Assembly (NCBI GenBank): GCA_913057945.1
Contig: CAJXOF010000001.1
Coordinates: forward strand, 186,001-250,000
Direction: 5' to 3'
DNA from: an uncultured Hyphomonadaceae bacterium
GTDB taxonomy: Bacteria; Pseudomonadota; Alphaproteobacteria; Caulobacterales; Hyphomonadaceae
DNA: 64,000 nucleotides
Part shown: in pieces, positions 18,583 to 27,164 of the stretch
How positions within the stretch are numbered: position 1 is the first letter of the stretch
How the letters are laid out: the number at the start of each line of letters is the position of its first letter
The notes under the pieces: model-generated
Seen by the model: the letters and a program-made list of their open reading frames with translations, nothing else
What the model was told of the DNA's origin: nothing
Database searches by the model: none
Program-made: the position numbers and the translations under genes

Positions 18583-20430
18583 ATGTTGTACAAGACCGCC
18601 CTGCTTGGGGCTGTTGCTTTTGGCGTCTCCATCTCGGCTACCGGTCAGACCACCGATGCAGATGAAACAAAACTGGACACGATCATCGTCAATGGCTCAC
18701 GCCTCGCCCAGACGCTGACGGAAGTCGGCTCCAGCGTCTCCGTCATCACACGCGAGGATCTCGACCAATTGGGGGTCGACTTTGCGCTCGACGCGGTCGC
18801 CACTGCGCCCGGTGTCACCATCAACCAGAATGGCGCGTTCGGCGGCAATGCCAGCGTGCGCATCCGGGGCGCCTCGACAGACCAGACCCTGGTCCTGATT
18901 GATGGCATTCCGGTCAATGACCCGACCGGCACCGGCGGTGGCTACAATTTCGCCCATCTGGATACGGATAATATCGATCGCATCGAAGTGTTGAAAGGCC
19001 CGCAATCGACGCTCTGGGGCAGCGACGCCATTGGCGGCGTAATTTCCATCACGACCAAGCGCCCGGCAGAGCGCCTGTCGGGCACGCTGTTCGGCGAATA
19101 CGGCTCCTTCAACACGCTTCGCGGCGGAGCTTCGATCAGCAATGCGAACGAAATCGGCGATTTTCGGCTTGCGGCCACAGGCCTAAGCACCGACGGCATT
19201 TCCAAAGCTGACGAAGCCAACGGCAATACCGAAGACGATGGATACGAGTCCCAGACCATCGCGGCGAAGGGCGGGCTGAACTTACCTGCAAATATCCGGT
19301 TGGACACAAGCCTTCTCTGGAGTGATGCGGAGTCCGAATATGACAGCTATGCCTTTGGCGCGCAGGGCAGCGTGGCGGATGGCGACGAAGTCAGCAATTC
19401 CGAAACCCTGTCTGGAAATATTTCGCTGACACTTCCCCTGCTGGATGGCCGGCTCGAGAATCTCGTCCAGATCGGCTATGCCGACATCGAACGAGAAAAT
19501 GTCTCCGACGGTGTCCAGAGCTACTTCACTGAGGGCGACCGGGTTCTTTATCGCTACCAGAGCACCCTGGCGATCAATGATTCCAACACGCTGGCCTTTG
19601 GCGCGGAACGTGAAGAGACCTCTGCGAATGAGCAGGACTCGTCCATCGACAGTCTTTTCGCCCTGTACGAATTCAAGCCAGTGGAAGATCTGACCCTGAC
19701 AGGCGGGCTTCGGGTTGATGACCACGAAACATTCGGATCGGAAACAACGGGACGTGTGGCCGCCGCCTGGACCGCCACGGACCAAGTGACCTTCAAGGCC
19801 AGCTGGGCGCAAGGCTTCAAGGCCCCGAGCATCTTCCAGTCGACCTATATCTGCTCCTTCTGTGGGCTGACCGAGCCGAATGCCAATCTCGAACCGGAAA
19901 CCTCCGAAGCGTTTGATATCGGCGTTCAGTGGCAATCATCCGACCAGCGCCTGACCCTTGGCGCGACCGTGTTTGATCAGGAAACCGAGAATCTGATCGA
20001 TTTCTCCTACACGGCCGGATACGACAATATCGCGCTCATGGACTCTCAGGGCATCGAGCTGACCGGCGCCTATAGTGTGACCGACTGGCTGGGGGTGGCA
20101 GCAAGCTACACCTACATCGACGCCGAAGACGGTGATGGCAATGAACTGTCCCGGCTTCCGGAGAATACCGGCAATGTCAGCGTGTCACTTGATCCGGACG
20201 GCCCCTTCTCTGGCGCAGTCCTGGTTCAGTACAATGGCGAGGAAGCCAATACAGACGGCTCCGAACTGGACAGCTGGACCCGTGTTGACCTGACCGGCAG
20301 CTATGATCTCAACGACACGATTGAGCTGTATGGCCGGATCGAAAACCTGTTCGATGAGGAGTACCAACAGATCCTTGGCTATGGCACGCCCGGCCTGTCC
20401 GGATCTGTCGGACTCCGGTTGCGATACTAA
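18583..20430 (+). CDS. btuB: TonB-dependent vitamin B12 receptor BtuB
   Basis: Outer-membrane beta-barrel receptor of 615 aa for cobalamin and related corrinoids. It has a signal peptide (MLYKTALLGAVAFGVSISATG), a TonB-box-like DTIIVNGSR just after it, and a plug domain with the conserved VLIDGIPVND and IEVLKGPQSTLWGSDAIGG segments. The C-terminal beta strand ends in aromatic/Arg-Tyr (GLRLRY). I chose the ATG at 18583 because GAGGAAA lies at the right distance; an ATG at 18568 is also in frame. It is directly downstream of the cobalamin riboswitch, which supports B12 as ligand. Confidence 0.95.
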   Translation: MLYKTALLGAVAFGVSISATGQTTDADETKLDTIIVNGSRLAQTLTEVGSSVSVITREDLDQLGVDFALDAVATAPGVTINQNGAFGGNASVRIRGASTDQTLVLIDGIPVNDPTGTGGGYNFAHLDTDNIDRIEVLKGPQSTLWGSDAIGGVISITTKRPAERLSGTLFGEYGSFNTLRGGASISNANEIGDFRLAATGLSTDGISKADEANGNTEDDGYESQTIAAKGGLNLPANIRLDTSLLWSDAESEYDSYAFGAQGSVADGDEVSNSETLSGNISLTLPLLDGRLENLVQIGYADIERENVSDGVQSYFTEGDRVLYRYQSTLAINDSNTLAFGAEREETSANEQDSSIDSLFALYEFKPVEDLTLTGGLRVDDHETFGSETTGRVAAAWTATDQVTFKASWAQGFKAPSIFQSTYICSFCGLTEPNANLEPETSEAFDIGVQWQSSDQRLTLGATVFDQETENLIDFSYTAGYDNIALMDSQGIELTGAYSVTDWLGVAASYTYIDAEDGDGNELSRLPENTGNVSVSLDPDGPFSGAVLVQYNGEEANTDGSELDSWTRVDLTGSYDLNDTIELYGRIENLFDEEYQQILGYGTPGLSGSVGLRLRY

Positions 20431-20439
20431 GGCGCCCCC

Positions 20440-21267
20440 ATGTCGAGACTGATGATCCTGCTCCTTGCTTTTTTCCTGTCCGCCTGCGGACGGGTGAACC
20501 AGGAGACGCCCGCAAAGCCCGAAAGGCCTGCCCGGATCGTCAGTCTCGACTATTGCGCCGACCAATATGTTCTCAAACTCGTGGACCACGACCGCATCCT
20601 TGCACTCTCGCCGGATGCCGGCCGGGAATTCTCCTATATGCGGGCAGCAGCAGCCGGCATGCCTACGGTGCGCCCGAATGCGGAAGACGTGTTGATTCTC
20701 AAGCCGGATCTGGTGGTTCGCTCCTATGGCGGCGGACCCAACGCGGCAGCCTTCTTCGAGAAGGCCGGCGTGCCCGTGGTGGACATTGGCTGGACACCGG
20801 ATATTCCGTCCGTCATGGAAAACACGCAGCGTATTGCCGACGCGCTCGGAGAATCCGAACGCGGCGCAGTCGTGAATGAAGACATGGAGGATCGGCTGGC
20901 CCGCCTGAAAAAGCGCAGCACGGGCCAGACAGCGCTCTACATGACCCCAGCAGGTGTGACGACAGGCCCCGGCTCCCTGATCCACGAAATGATCGTGGCT
21001 GCAGGCCTGACCAATATGGAAGACCAATATGGCTGGCGGTCCCTTCCGCTTGAGACCCTTGCCTATGAAAAGCCCGATGTTGTGGCGGCCGCCTTCTTCG
21101 GATCACGGACCAATCATCCGGATGCGTGGAGCCCGATGAAGCACCCGGTCGCGAAAGCGCAACTTACCCAGAGCGAAGTGATCTCGCTGGAAGGGGCATG
21201 GACCTCCTGCAGCGGCTGGTTTCTGATGGACGCCATTGAAGCGCTGGCCGGGGGGGAAACGCAATGA
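20440..21267 (+). CDS. btuF: cobalamin-type ABC transporter substrate-binding lipoprotein
   Basis: Periplasmic binding protein of 275 aa with a lipoprotein signal (LLLAFFLSAC, lipid-attachment Cys at residue 16). It has the type III binding-protein start RIVSLDYCADQYVLKL and a DVLILKPDLVV segment. It would deliver corrinoids imported by BtuB to BtuCD. It lies 9 bp behind btuB and overlaps btuC by 4 bp. The family also includes iron-siderophore binders; the riboswitch context supports a corrinoid. Confidence 0.88.
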   Translation: MSRLMILLLAFFLSACGRVNQETPAKPERPARIVSLDYCADQYVLKLVDHDRILALSPDAGREFSYMRAAAAGMPTVRPNAEDVLILKPDLVVRSYGGGPNAAAFFEKAGVPVVDIGWTPDIPSVMENTQRIADALGESERGAVVNEDMEDRLARLKKRSTGQTALYMTPAGVTTGPGSLIHEMIVAAGLTNMEDQYGWRSLPLETLAYEKPDVVAAAFFGSRTNHPDAWSPMKHPVAKAQLTQSEVISLEGAWTSCSGWFLMDAIEALAGGETQ

Positions 21268-22256
21268 CCCGCGACACCCTTCTGATGCCGGTATTGATCG
21301 GGGCGAGCGTGCTCGCCATCATCGCCGCCTGTTTCCTTGGTTCAACCGCCCTGCCCGCCGACCGATTGCTGGCGGCCCTGTTCGGCGGCGCAGACGCTGG
21401 CGACCGTCTGGTCGTCTGGCAGATCCGCCTGCCGCGCGCGATTTCGGCCTATATCGTCGGTGCAGCCCTCGGGATCAGCGGTGCGGCCCTGCAAGGCCTC
21501 CTGAGGAATCCGCTGGCAGAGCCCGGCGTGCTCGGTGTTTCGGCCTCGGCCTCGCTGATGGCCACGTTTGCGCTCTATTACGGGATCGCCTCGATCACGC
21601 CCTGGGCCGTGCCTATCGCGGCAATTATCGGCGCCCTGGCGGCCACCGCCCTGATCACCCTCGCCGCCCTTCGCACGCAATCCGTGGTCACGCTGATCCT
21701 GATCGGCGTGGGTCTGTCCAGCTTCGCCGGGGCAGCGATGAGCCTGCTGATGAACCTCGCGCCGAACCCGTTTTCCCTGTCGGACATGATCAACTGGATG
21801 CTGGGGTCGGTCGCCAATCGCAGCTTTGACGAGATCACCCTCGCCGCGCCCTTCATCCTGGCAGGCGGCGCAATCCTGTTCGCCACCCGGCGCGGCCTGT
21901 CGGCCCTGACGCTGGGCGAGGAAGCCGCAAGCGGGATTGGGCTCGACTTGCGGCGCCAGCGCATCTTCACAGTGGTCGGAGCAGGCCTTGCCACAGGCGG
22001 TGCGGTCGCGCTGGCCGGGGCCATCGGCTTTGTCGGCATTGTCGCGCCGCACCTCATCCGGCCGTTCGTCGGATACGATCCCGCGCGCTCCCTTGTGCCC
22101 TCGGCGCTGCTCTCCGGCCTGATCCTCGTTGTGGCGGACATCTTCATACGCCTGCTACCAACTTCGGCGGAACTGAAGCTCGGCGTGGTGGCGGCCTTGA
22201 TCGGGGCGCCGGCCTTCGTCTGGATCGCGATGCAGAGGCGGGGCGGGAATGACTGA
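21264..22256 (+). CDS. btuC: FecCD/BtuC-family ABC permease
   Basis: Inner-membrane permease of 330 aa with about ten helices. It has the family signatures RLPRAISAYIVGAALGISGAALQ (about residues 54-76) and GAIGFVGIVAPHLIRPFVG near residue 255, the loop that contacts the ATPase. It forms the transport channel with the BtuD ATPase encoded next. It overlaps btuF (ATGA) and btuD (8 bp). Confidence 0.93.
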   Translation: MTRDTLLMPVLIGASVLAIIAACFLGSTALPADRLLAALFGGADAGDRLVVWQIRLPRAISAYIVGAALGISGAALQGLLRNPLAEPGVLGVSASASLMATFALYYGIASITPWAVPIAAIIGALAATALITLAALRTQSVVTLILIGVGLSSFAGAAMSLLMNLAPNPFSLSDMINWMLGSVANRSFDEITLAAPFILAGGAILFATRRGLSALTLGEEAASGIGLDLRRQRIFTVVGAGLATGGAVALAGAIGFVGIVAPHLIRPFVGYDPARSLVPSALLSGLILVVADIFIRLLPTSAELKLGVVAALIGAPAFVWIAMQRRGGND

Positions 22257-23010
22257 TCTCAGTGTTGAAAATCTCACCCTGCGTGCAGGTGCTACGACGC
22301 TGGTGGACGATGCCAGTTTCAAACTGGTCCAAGGCGAGTTCGTTGCCCTGCTCGGCCCGAATGGCGCGGGCAAGACGAGCCTGATTCGTGCCGGGATCGG
22401 ACTGCAATCCGCCAATGACGGACACAGCCTCCTGGGCGGCGCGCCGGTTCACGGCCTTTCGCCCGCGCAGCGCGCCCGGCAGATTGCCTACCTGCCCCAG
22501 ATCCGGCCCTTGGCCTGGCCCAATGCGGTTCGGGACGTGGTGTCGCTCGGGCGCTTCAGCCACGGCGCGCCCCTGGGCCGTCTGAAAGGGCTGGACGCCG
22601 AAGCCGTGGACCGCGCACTGGAGGCTTGTGGGCTAACCGCCCTAGCGAGCCGGCGCACCGATACTTTGTCGGGTGGGGAACTTGCCCGTGTCCATTGCGC
22701 CCGCGCCTTTGCCGCCGAAGCACCGCTGCTGGTTGCGGATGAGCCAATTGCCGCGCTCGATCCACGCCAGCAATTCCGTATTCTCGATTTGATCCGATCC
22801 TATGTGAACCAAGGTGGCGGAGCCCTTGTCGTCTTGCACGACATCCAGCTGGCCGCGCGCTATGCCTCGCGCATGATCTGGATGAAGGAAGGCCGGATTG
22901 TTGCGGATGGCTCGTCAGCTGAAACACTGACAGCCGACCGGCTCAAAGACATCTATGGCGTGACCGCGCGCGTTGATGGCCCCCACATCCATATCGAAGG
23001 TGCAGCGTGA
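22249..23010 (+). CDS. btuD: BtuD-type ABC transporter ATPase
   Basis: Cytoplasmic ATPase of 253 aa for corrinoid import. Walker A GPNGAGKT is at residues 36-43, the Q-loop is in AYLPQ, the ABC signature LSGGELARV is at about 140, and the Walker B segment LLVADEP is followed by the switch His in VVLHD. It belongs to the FecE/BtuD subfamily and is co-transcribed with the permease and binding protein. Confidence 0.94.
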   Translation: MTDLSVENLTLRAGATTLVDDASFKLVQGEFVALLGPNGAGKTSLIRAGIGLQSANDGHSLLGGAPVHGLSPAQRARQIAYLPQIRPLAWPNAVRDVVSLGRFSHGAPLGRLKGLDAEAVDRALEACGLTALASRRTDTLSGGELARVHCARAFAAEAPLLVADEPIAALDPRQQFRILDLIRSYVNQGGGALVVLHDIQLAARYASRMIWMKEGRIVADGSSAETLTADRLKDIYGVTARVDGPHIHIEGAA

Positions 23011-24491
23011 CAGCCCTGGCCTTGATGCTTCAGGGCACGGGTTCGGATGTCGGGAAGTCTGTCCTGACGGCCGCGCTCTGCCGAATTGCCCGACGGCGCG
23101 GCCTCAGCGTAGCGCCTTTCAAGCCGCAGAACATGTCCAACAATGCAGCCGCCTGCCCGACGGGTGGCGAAATCGGCCGGGCGCAGGCCCTGCAGGCGCG
23201 CGCGGCGGGTCTCGCGCCGCATACGGACATGAATCCTGTCCTGTTGAAACCGCAATCTGATCGCACAGCCCAGATCGTCGTGCAGGGCAAGGCGCTGCAC
23301 GCCATGGAGGCAGCGGACTACATGGCCAACCGCGACCAGTTGATGGGCGTGGTCCTCGAGAGCTTTGACCGGCTGACTGCTGCGCACGACCTCGTCATCG
23401 TCGAAGGTGCCGGAAGCCCGGCCGAGATAAATCTGCGAGACCGGGACATCGCGAACATGGGCTTTGCCCGGCGCGCGGGCGTGCCGGTCTGCCTTGTCGG
23501 CGACATTGAAAAAGGCGGCGTGATCGCAAGTCTTGTTGGCACACGGAATGTGATCGACACGAAGGATGCCGCGATGATCCGGGCATGCCTCGTCAACAAA
23601 TTCCGGGGTGATCTCAGCCTGTTTGATGAAGGCGTGACCGAGATCGAAACGCGCACCAAATGGCCCTGCCTCGGGGTGATCCCGTGGCTGCCTGCCGCCG
23701 GCAAATTGCCCGCCGAAGATGCACTCGTGCTCGACAGGCTACCCGCTCCCTCTGGCAAGACACTGAAGATCGCCGCACCGATGCTGTCGCGGATTGCGAA
23801 TTTCGATGATGCTGATCCCCTGAAACTGGAACAAGGTGTTGCATTCAGCTGGATCCCGCCGGGCCAGCCCATTCCACGCGATACCGATGTCGTCATCCTG
23901 TTCGGTACGAAATCCACGCTGGGTGATCTGGCATTCCTGCGCGCACAGGGTTGGGATCATGACATCATCGCCCATGCTCGCACCGGTGGCCGGGTGCTCG
24001 GCATCTGCGGGGGCTACCAGATGTTGGGCCGCCGCATATCGGACCCGTACGGCGTCGATGGAGAGCCGGGCGATGCGCCGGGCCTCGGCCTGCTGGATGT
24101 CGAGACAGTGATGACACGCCACAAGGATGTGCGTCCGGTCACTGGTGTATGCGCGACAACCGGCCGTGAGACATCTGGTTACGTCATCCATGCCGGGCGA
24201 ACTGCAGGGCCAGGCACGGATCGGCCCTTTGTGCGCTTCCATGACGAGGCAGATGGTGCGCACAGCCCGAATGGCCGGATCGCCGGCACCCATCTGCATG
24301 GGGCCTTCTCTGGCAATGCGTTTCGCGCTGCCTGGCTTGAGCAGGCGGGATATGAGGGCCAGTCCAGCCTTGATTACGATGCGGTCGTGAATAACGCGCT
24401 GGATGAACTGGCCGATGGTGTGGAACAGGCCGTCGACATCGATGCCCTGCTGAAACTGGCGGAAAAGCCCGGCTGGCGCCGGAAAGCCTGA
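23007..24491 (+). CDS. cobQ: cobyric acid synthase
   Basis: Glutamine-dependent amidase of 494 aa that amidates positions b, d, e and g of adenosylcobyrinic diamide. The N-terminal ATP-binding part has the GTGSDVGKS loop (about residues 9-17) and the VEGAGSPAEINL segment. The C-terminal triad-type glutamine amidotransferase has the nucleophile Cys334 in GICGGYQ and His429 in GTHLHG. It starts with GTG at 23007, overlapping the btuD stop by 4 bp (GTGA). No earlier corrin genes are present, so it may act on salvaged intermediates. Confidence 0.96.
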   Translation: MTALALMLQGTGSDVGKSVLTAALCRIARRRGLSVAPFKPQNMSNNAAACPTGGEIGRAQALQARAAGLAPHTDMNPVLLKPQSDRTAQIVVQGKALHAMEAADYMANRDQLMGVVLESFDRLTAAHDLVIVEGAGSPAEINLRDRDIANMGFARRAGVPVCLVGDIEKGGVIASLVGTRNVIDTKDAAMIRACLVNKFRGDLSLFDEGVTEIETRTKWPCLGVIPWLPAAGKLPAEDALVLDRLPAPSGKTLKIAAPMLSRIANFDDADPLKLEQGVAFSWIPPGQPIPRDTDVVILFGTKSTLGDLAFLRAQGWDHDIIAHARTGGRVLGICGGYQMLGRRISDPYGVDGEPGDAPGLGLLDVETVMTRHKDVRPVTGVCATTGRETSGYVIHAGRTAGPGTDRPFVRFHDEADGAHSPNGRIAGTHLHGAFSGNAFRAAWLEQAGYEGQSSLDYDAVVNNALDELADGVEQAVDIDALLKLAEKPGWRRKA

Positions 24492-25441
24492 TGGGGTTCG
24501 CGCTGTTGATGCTCTGCGCATGGGGGATCGAAGTCTCGTTCGGATGGCCTGACCAACTTTACAGGCGTATTGGGCATCCGGTCGTATGGCTCGGAGGGGT
24601 GATTCATCGGCTGGACCGGACATTGAATCGGCCGGAGGGGACCCATGCTTTTCGCTACGCTCTGGGCGGCATTTCAACACTCCTGATCGTAGGGGGCGTG
24701 GCCGCCTTGGCGTGCGTAATCTCCCGCGCATTGCCCCAGACATTTGCTGGTTTCCTGATCGAAGCAGCCTTGGCCTCCCCCCTCATTGCCTCGCGCAGCC
24801 TCTACACACATGTCGCAAACGTGGCGCGACCTTTGGCAATTGGCGATCTCGGCTCTGCCCGGCAGGCCGTCTCGATGATTGTCGGACGAGACCCTGCACA
24901 TCTGGAAAGCGAAGGACTTGCCCGTGCCGCCTTGGAAAGCCTTGCGGAGAACATGTCTGACGGCGTGATCGCGCCGGTCTTCTGGGGATCGATCTTCGGC
25001 CTGCCAGGCATCGCCGCCTACAAGGCTATCAATACGCTCGACTCAATGATTGGACACCGGACTAAAAAATATGCCGCGTTTGGTGGCATGGCAGCGCGCC
25101 TCGATGATCTCGCAAACCTGGTTCCGGCCCGCCTGACGGGCGGGTTGATGTGTCTTGCCGCAATCCGGTGGCGGGCCGTGAAAGTCATGCTGCGGGATGC
25201 CCGCCGTCATCGTTCCCCGAATGCGGGATGGCCTGAAGCCGCCATGGCTGGAGCGCTGGACGTTCGGCTGTCCGGGCCGCGCGCATACGAAGGACAGACG
25301 AGTAATGAGCCGTGGCTGAATGGCGTAGCGCGGGATCCGGCGCCGGAAGATCTCACCCGCGGGCTGGCCCTGTACAAAACGGCGTGCGCCGTCGCACTTG
25401 GAACAGTGGCGCTGATGGCGCTGGCGGAGGCCTTGATGTGA
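24491..25441 (+). CDS. cbiB: adenosylcobinamide-phosphate synthase (CbiB/CobD type)
   Basis: Membrane enzyme of 316 aa that attaches aminopropanol phosphate to adenosylcobyric acid. Family signatures are HPVVWLGGVI near the N-terminus, ESLAENMSDGVIAPVFW at about 150-167, and YKAINTLDSMIGH. It is coupled to cobQ through a TGATG stop/start, and its end overlaps the GTG start of the next gene. In Pseudomonas nomenclature this protein is CobD. Confidence 0.94.
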   Translation: MGFALLMLCAWGIEVSFGWPDQLYRRIGHPVVWLGGVIHRLDRTLNRPEGTHAFRYALGGISTLLIVGGVAALACVISRALPQTFAGFLIEAALASPLIASRSLYTHVANVARPLAIGDLGSARQAVSMIVGRDPAHLESEGLARAALESLAENMSDGVIAPVFWGSIFGLPGIAAYKAINTLDSMIGHRTKKYAAFGGMAARLDDLANLVPARLTGGLMCLAAIRWRAVKVMLRDARRHRSPNAGWPEAAMAGALDVRLSGPRAYEGQTSNEPWLNGVARDPAPEDLTRGLALYKTACAVALGTVALMALAEALM

Positions 25442-26436
25442 AGAACGATCTTTTGCATGGCGGCTCTCTCGATCATATGCGCGAGGCATTTCCCGGCGCG
25501 CCCGAGCCGTGGATAGATTTGTCGACCGGGATCAATCCGTGGCCCTATCCTGTTCCGCACTTTCCGTCAGATACCCTGCAGCACCTGCCGACTGAAGCCG
25601 CCTATAATCATTGCCGCACAGCGATGGCCAACGCTCTTGGCGCTCGCCCTGATACACTCGCACTTGCACCGGGGAGCGAACTGCTCATCCGGCTCCTGCC
25701 CCGGATCATCGCACCGAACTGCGTTGTCGTGCTCCAGCCGAGCTATGGGGATCATGCACAGGTCTGGCGCGCGGCGGGGTGTGAAGTGATCGAGACGCAT
25801 GATCCCTTGTCGCGGGCCAAAACGGCAGATGCAGTTGTGCTCTGCAATCCAAACAATCCCGATGGCAGGTTATTTGAACCACATGATTTGAACACACTCA
25901 GACAGGAGTTGGCCCACCGGGGGAGCTGGTTGATCGTGGACGAGGCCTATGCCGACCTCGCCCCTGAATTCAGCCTCGCCCAATATGGCGGTGAACCCGG
26001 CCTGATTGTGCTTCGGTCGTTCGGGAAATTCTTTGGATTGGCGGGCCTGCGTCTTGGGGCCATTCTCGCCCCGGATGGAATTCTCAGGAAGCTGACAGAT
26101 CTTCTGGGGGTCTGGCCCGTATCGGGCCTTGCGCTGGAAGTGGGAGCCCAAGCCTATGCGGACCACGCCTGGCAGGCAGACACGCGCCAGAAGCTTGAAG
26201 AGGGACAAAAGCGACTCGACGGGGTGTTACGCGATGGCGGTTTCAGACATATTCAGGGAACCGATCTTTTTCGATTTGCTACATGCGAAGATGCGCATGG
26301 GGTTTGGCGGCGGCTTGCCGAAGCTGGCATCTATGTGCGTCGCTTCCCCTGGTCGATGGAGTATCTCCGCTTTGGCCTGCCTGCCGACGAAGCAGCCGAA
26401 GCCCGCCTGAGAGCAGCGCTTAGCCCTTCAGCTTGA
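25438..26436 (+). CDS. cobD: threonine-phosphate decarboxylase (cobalamin aminopropanol arm)
   Basis: PLP-dependent fold I enzyme of 332 aa that makes (R)-1-amino-2-propanol phosphate for CbiB. The N-terminus has HGGSLDHMREAFPG and WIDLSTGINPWPYP, typical of this branch of the histidinol-phosphate aminotransferase family. The PLP lysine is in VLRSFGKFFGLAGLRLG. The start is a GTG at 25438 overlapping the cbiB stop (GTGA). Salmonella calls it CobD and Pseudomonas calls it CobC. Its 3' end overlaps the convergent cobU by 17 bp. Confidence 0.92.
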   Translation: MKNDLLHGGSLDHMREAFPGAPEPWIDLSTGINPWPYPVPHFPSDTLQHLPTEAAYNHCRTAMANALGARPDTLALAPGSELLIRLLPRIIAPNCVVVLQPSYGDHAQVWRAAGCEVIETHDPLSRAKTADAVVLCNPNNPDGRLFEPHDLNTLRQELAHRGSWLIVDEAYADLAPEFSLAQYGGEPGLIVLRSFGKFFGLAGLRLGAILAPDGILRKLTDLLGVWPVSGLALEVGAQAYADHAWQADTRQKLEEGQKRLDGVLRDGGFRHIQGTDLFRFATCEDAHGVWRRLAEAGIYVRRFPWSMEYLRFGLPADEAAEARLRAALSPSA

Positions 26437-26929
26437 GCGGCAGGCCGGCAGCGACGAATTCCACACGATCGCACACGGCGGCAACTCTCTGGTTGAGCCG
26501 TCCCTGCGCATCGCGGAAAGCCCGGCCCAGCGGAGTCTCCGGCACGAGGCCCAGACCGATTTCGTTCGAGACGAGTGCAATTTGCATGGGGGGTGACCGG
26601 AGCGCATCGCAAAGCGCGGCCGTTTCCGCCTCAACGTCGCGATCATGATGAAACAGATTGGAGAGCCACAGTGTCAGGCAATCGATCAGGACGAATTCGT
26701 CTGAAAGGGAGGCGTCCCCGATCACAGACACCAGATCGAGCGGGGCTTCGACGGTCCGCCAGCCTTCCCCCCGATCTGCCCGGTGCCTGCTGATCCGACT
26801 CGTCATTTCCTCGTCGAGCGCCTCGGCCGTGGCCACGAAAACGCGGCGCGGCCCGGCTGCTTCCGCGAGCGATTGCGCCCGCGAACTCTTGCCGGACCTT
26901 GCGCCGCCGAGAATCAGAAAGGTGGTCAT
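26420..26929 (-). CDS. cobU: adenosylcobinamide kinase / adenosylcobinamide-phosphate guanylyltransferase
   Basis: Bifunctional enzyme of 169 aa (CobP in Pseudomonas) that phosphorylates adenosylcobinamide and then activates it with GMP for CobS. The P-loop GGARSGKS is at residues 8-15, then VATAEALDEEM, the ISRHRADRG segment with the likely guanylated His, and VSNEIGLGLVPE. It completes the nucleotide-loop pathway but sits on the opposite strand, 76 bp downstream of ccoS. It may therefore be read with the oxidase assembly genes. Confidence 0.95.
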   Translation of the reverse strand: MTTFLILGGARSGKSSRAQSLAEAAGPRRVFVATAEALDEEMTSRISRHRADRGEGWRTVEAPLDLVSVIGDASLSDEFVLIDCLTLWLSNLFHHDRDVEAETAALCDALRSPPMQIALVSNEIGLGLVPETPLGRAFRDAQGRLNQRVAAVCDRVEFVAAGLPLKLKG

Positions 26930-27005
26930 GCTGACCTATAAGCAGCGTCGCATCCGTTTCGCCAAGTCATTTGGGCCCGGTCCACCATCTTGCGCCCCGA
27001 CAGGC

Positions 27006-27158
27006 TCAGGCAGGCGTATCGTCGTCATCGTCCAGAATGCGGTAGGCAGGCCCCTGCATGTCGTCGAACTGACCGGAGCGTATGGACCAGATGAAGGCGC
27101 CTAGCCCCAGCAGACCCAGCCCCAGAGCCACGGGAATGAGATAGACGATGATCGTCAT
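27006..27158 (-). CDS. ccoS: CcoS, cbb3 oxidase assembly small membrane protein
   Basis: A 50 aa protein with one N-terminal membrane helix (about residues 4-26) followed by FIWSIRSGQFDDMQGPAYRI and an acidic tail of five Asp residues. The helix plus the SGQ(F/Y)DD..GPAxRIL pattern is the CcoS signature. It is needed for cofactor insertion into cbb3 oxidase. It starts 6 bp after the end of ccoI, in the usual ccoGHIS order. Confidence 0.93.
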   Translation of the reverse strand: MTIIVYLIPVALGLGLLGLGAFIWSIRSGQFDDMQGPAYRILDDDDDTPA

Positions 27159-27164
27159 GGATGC

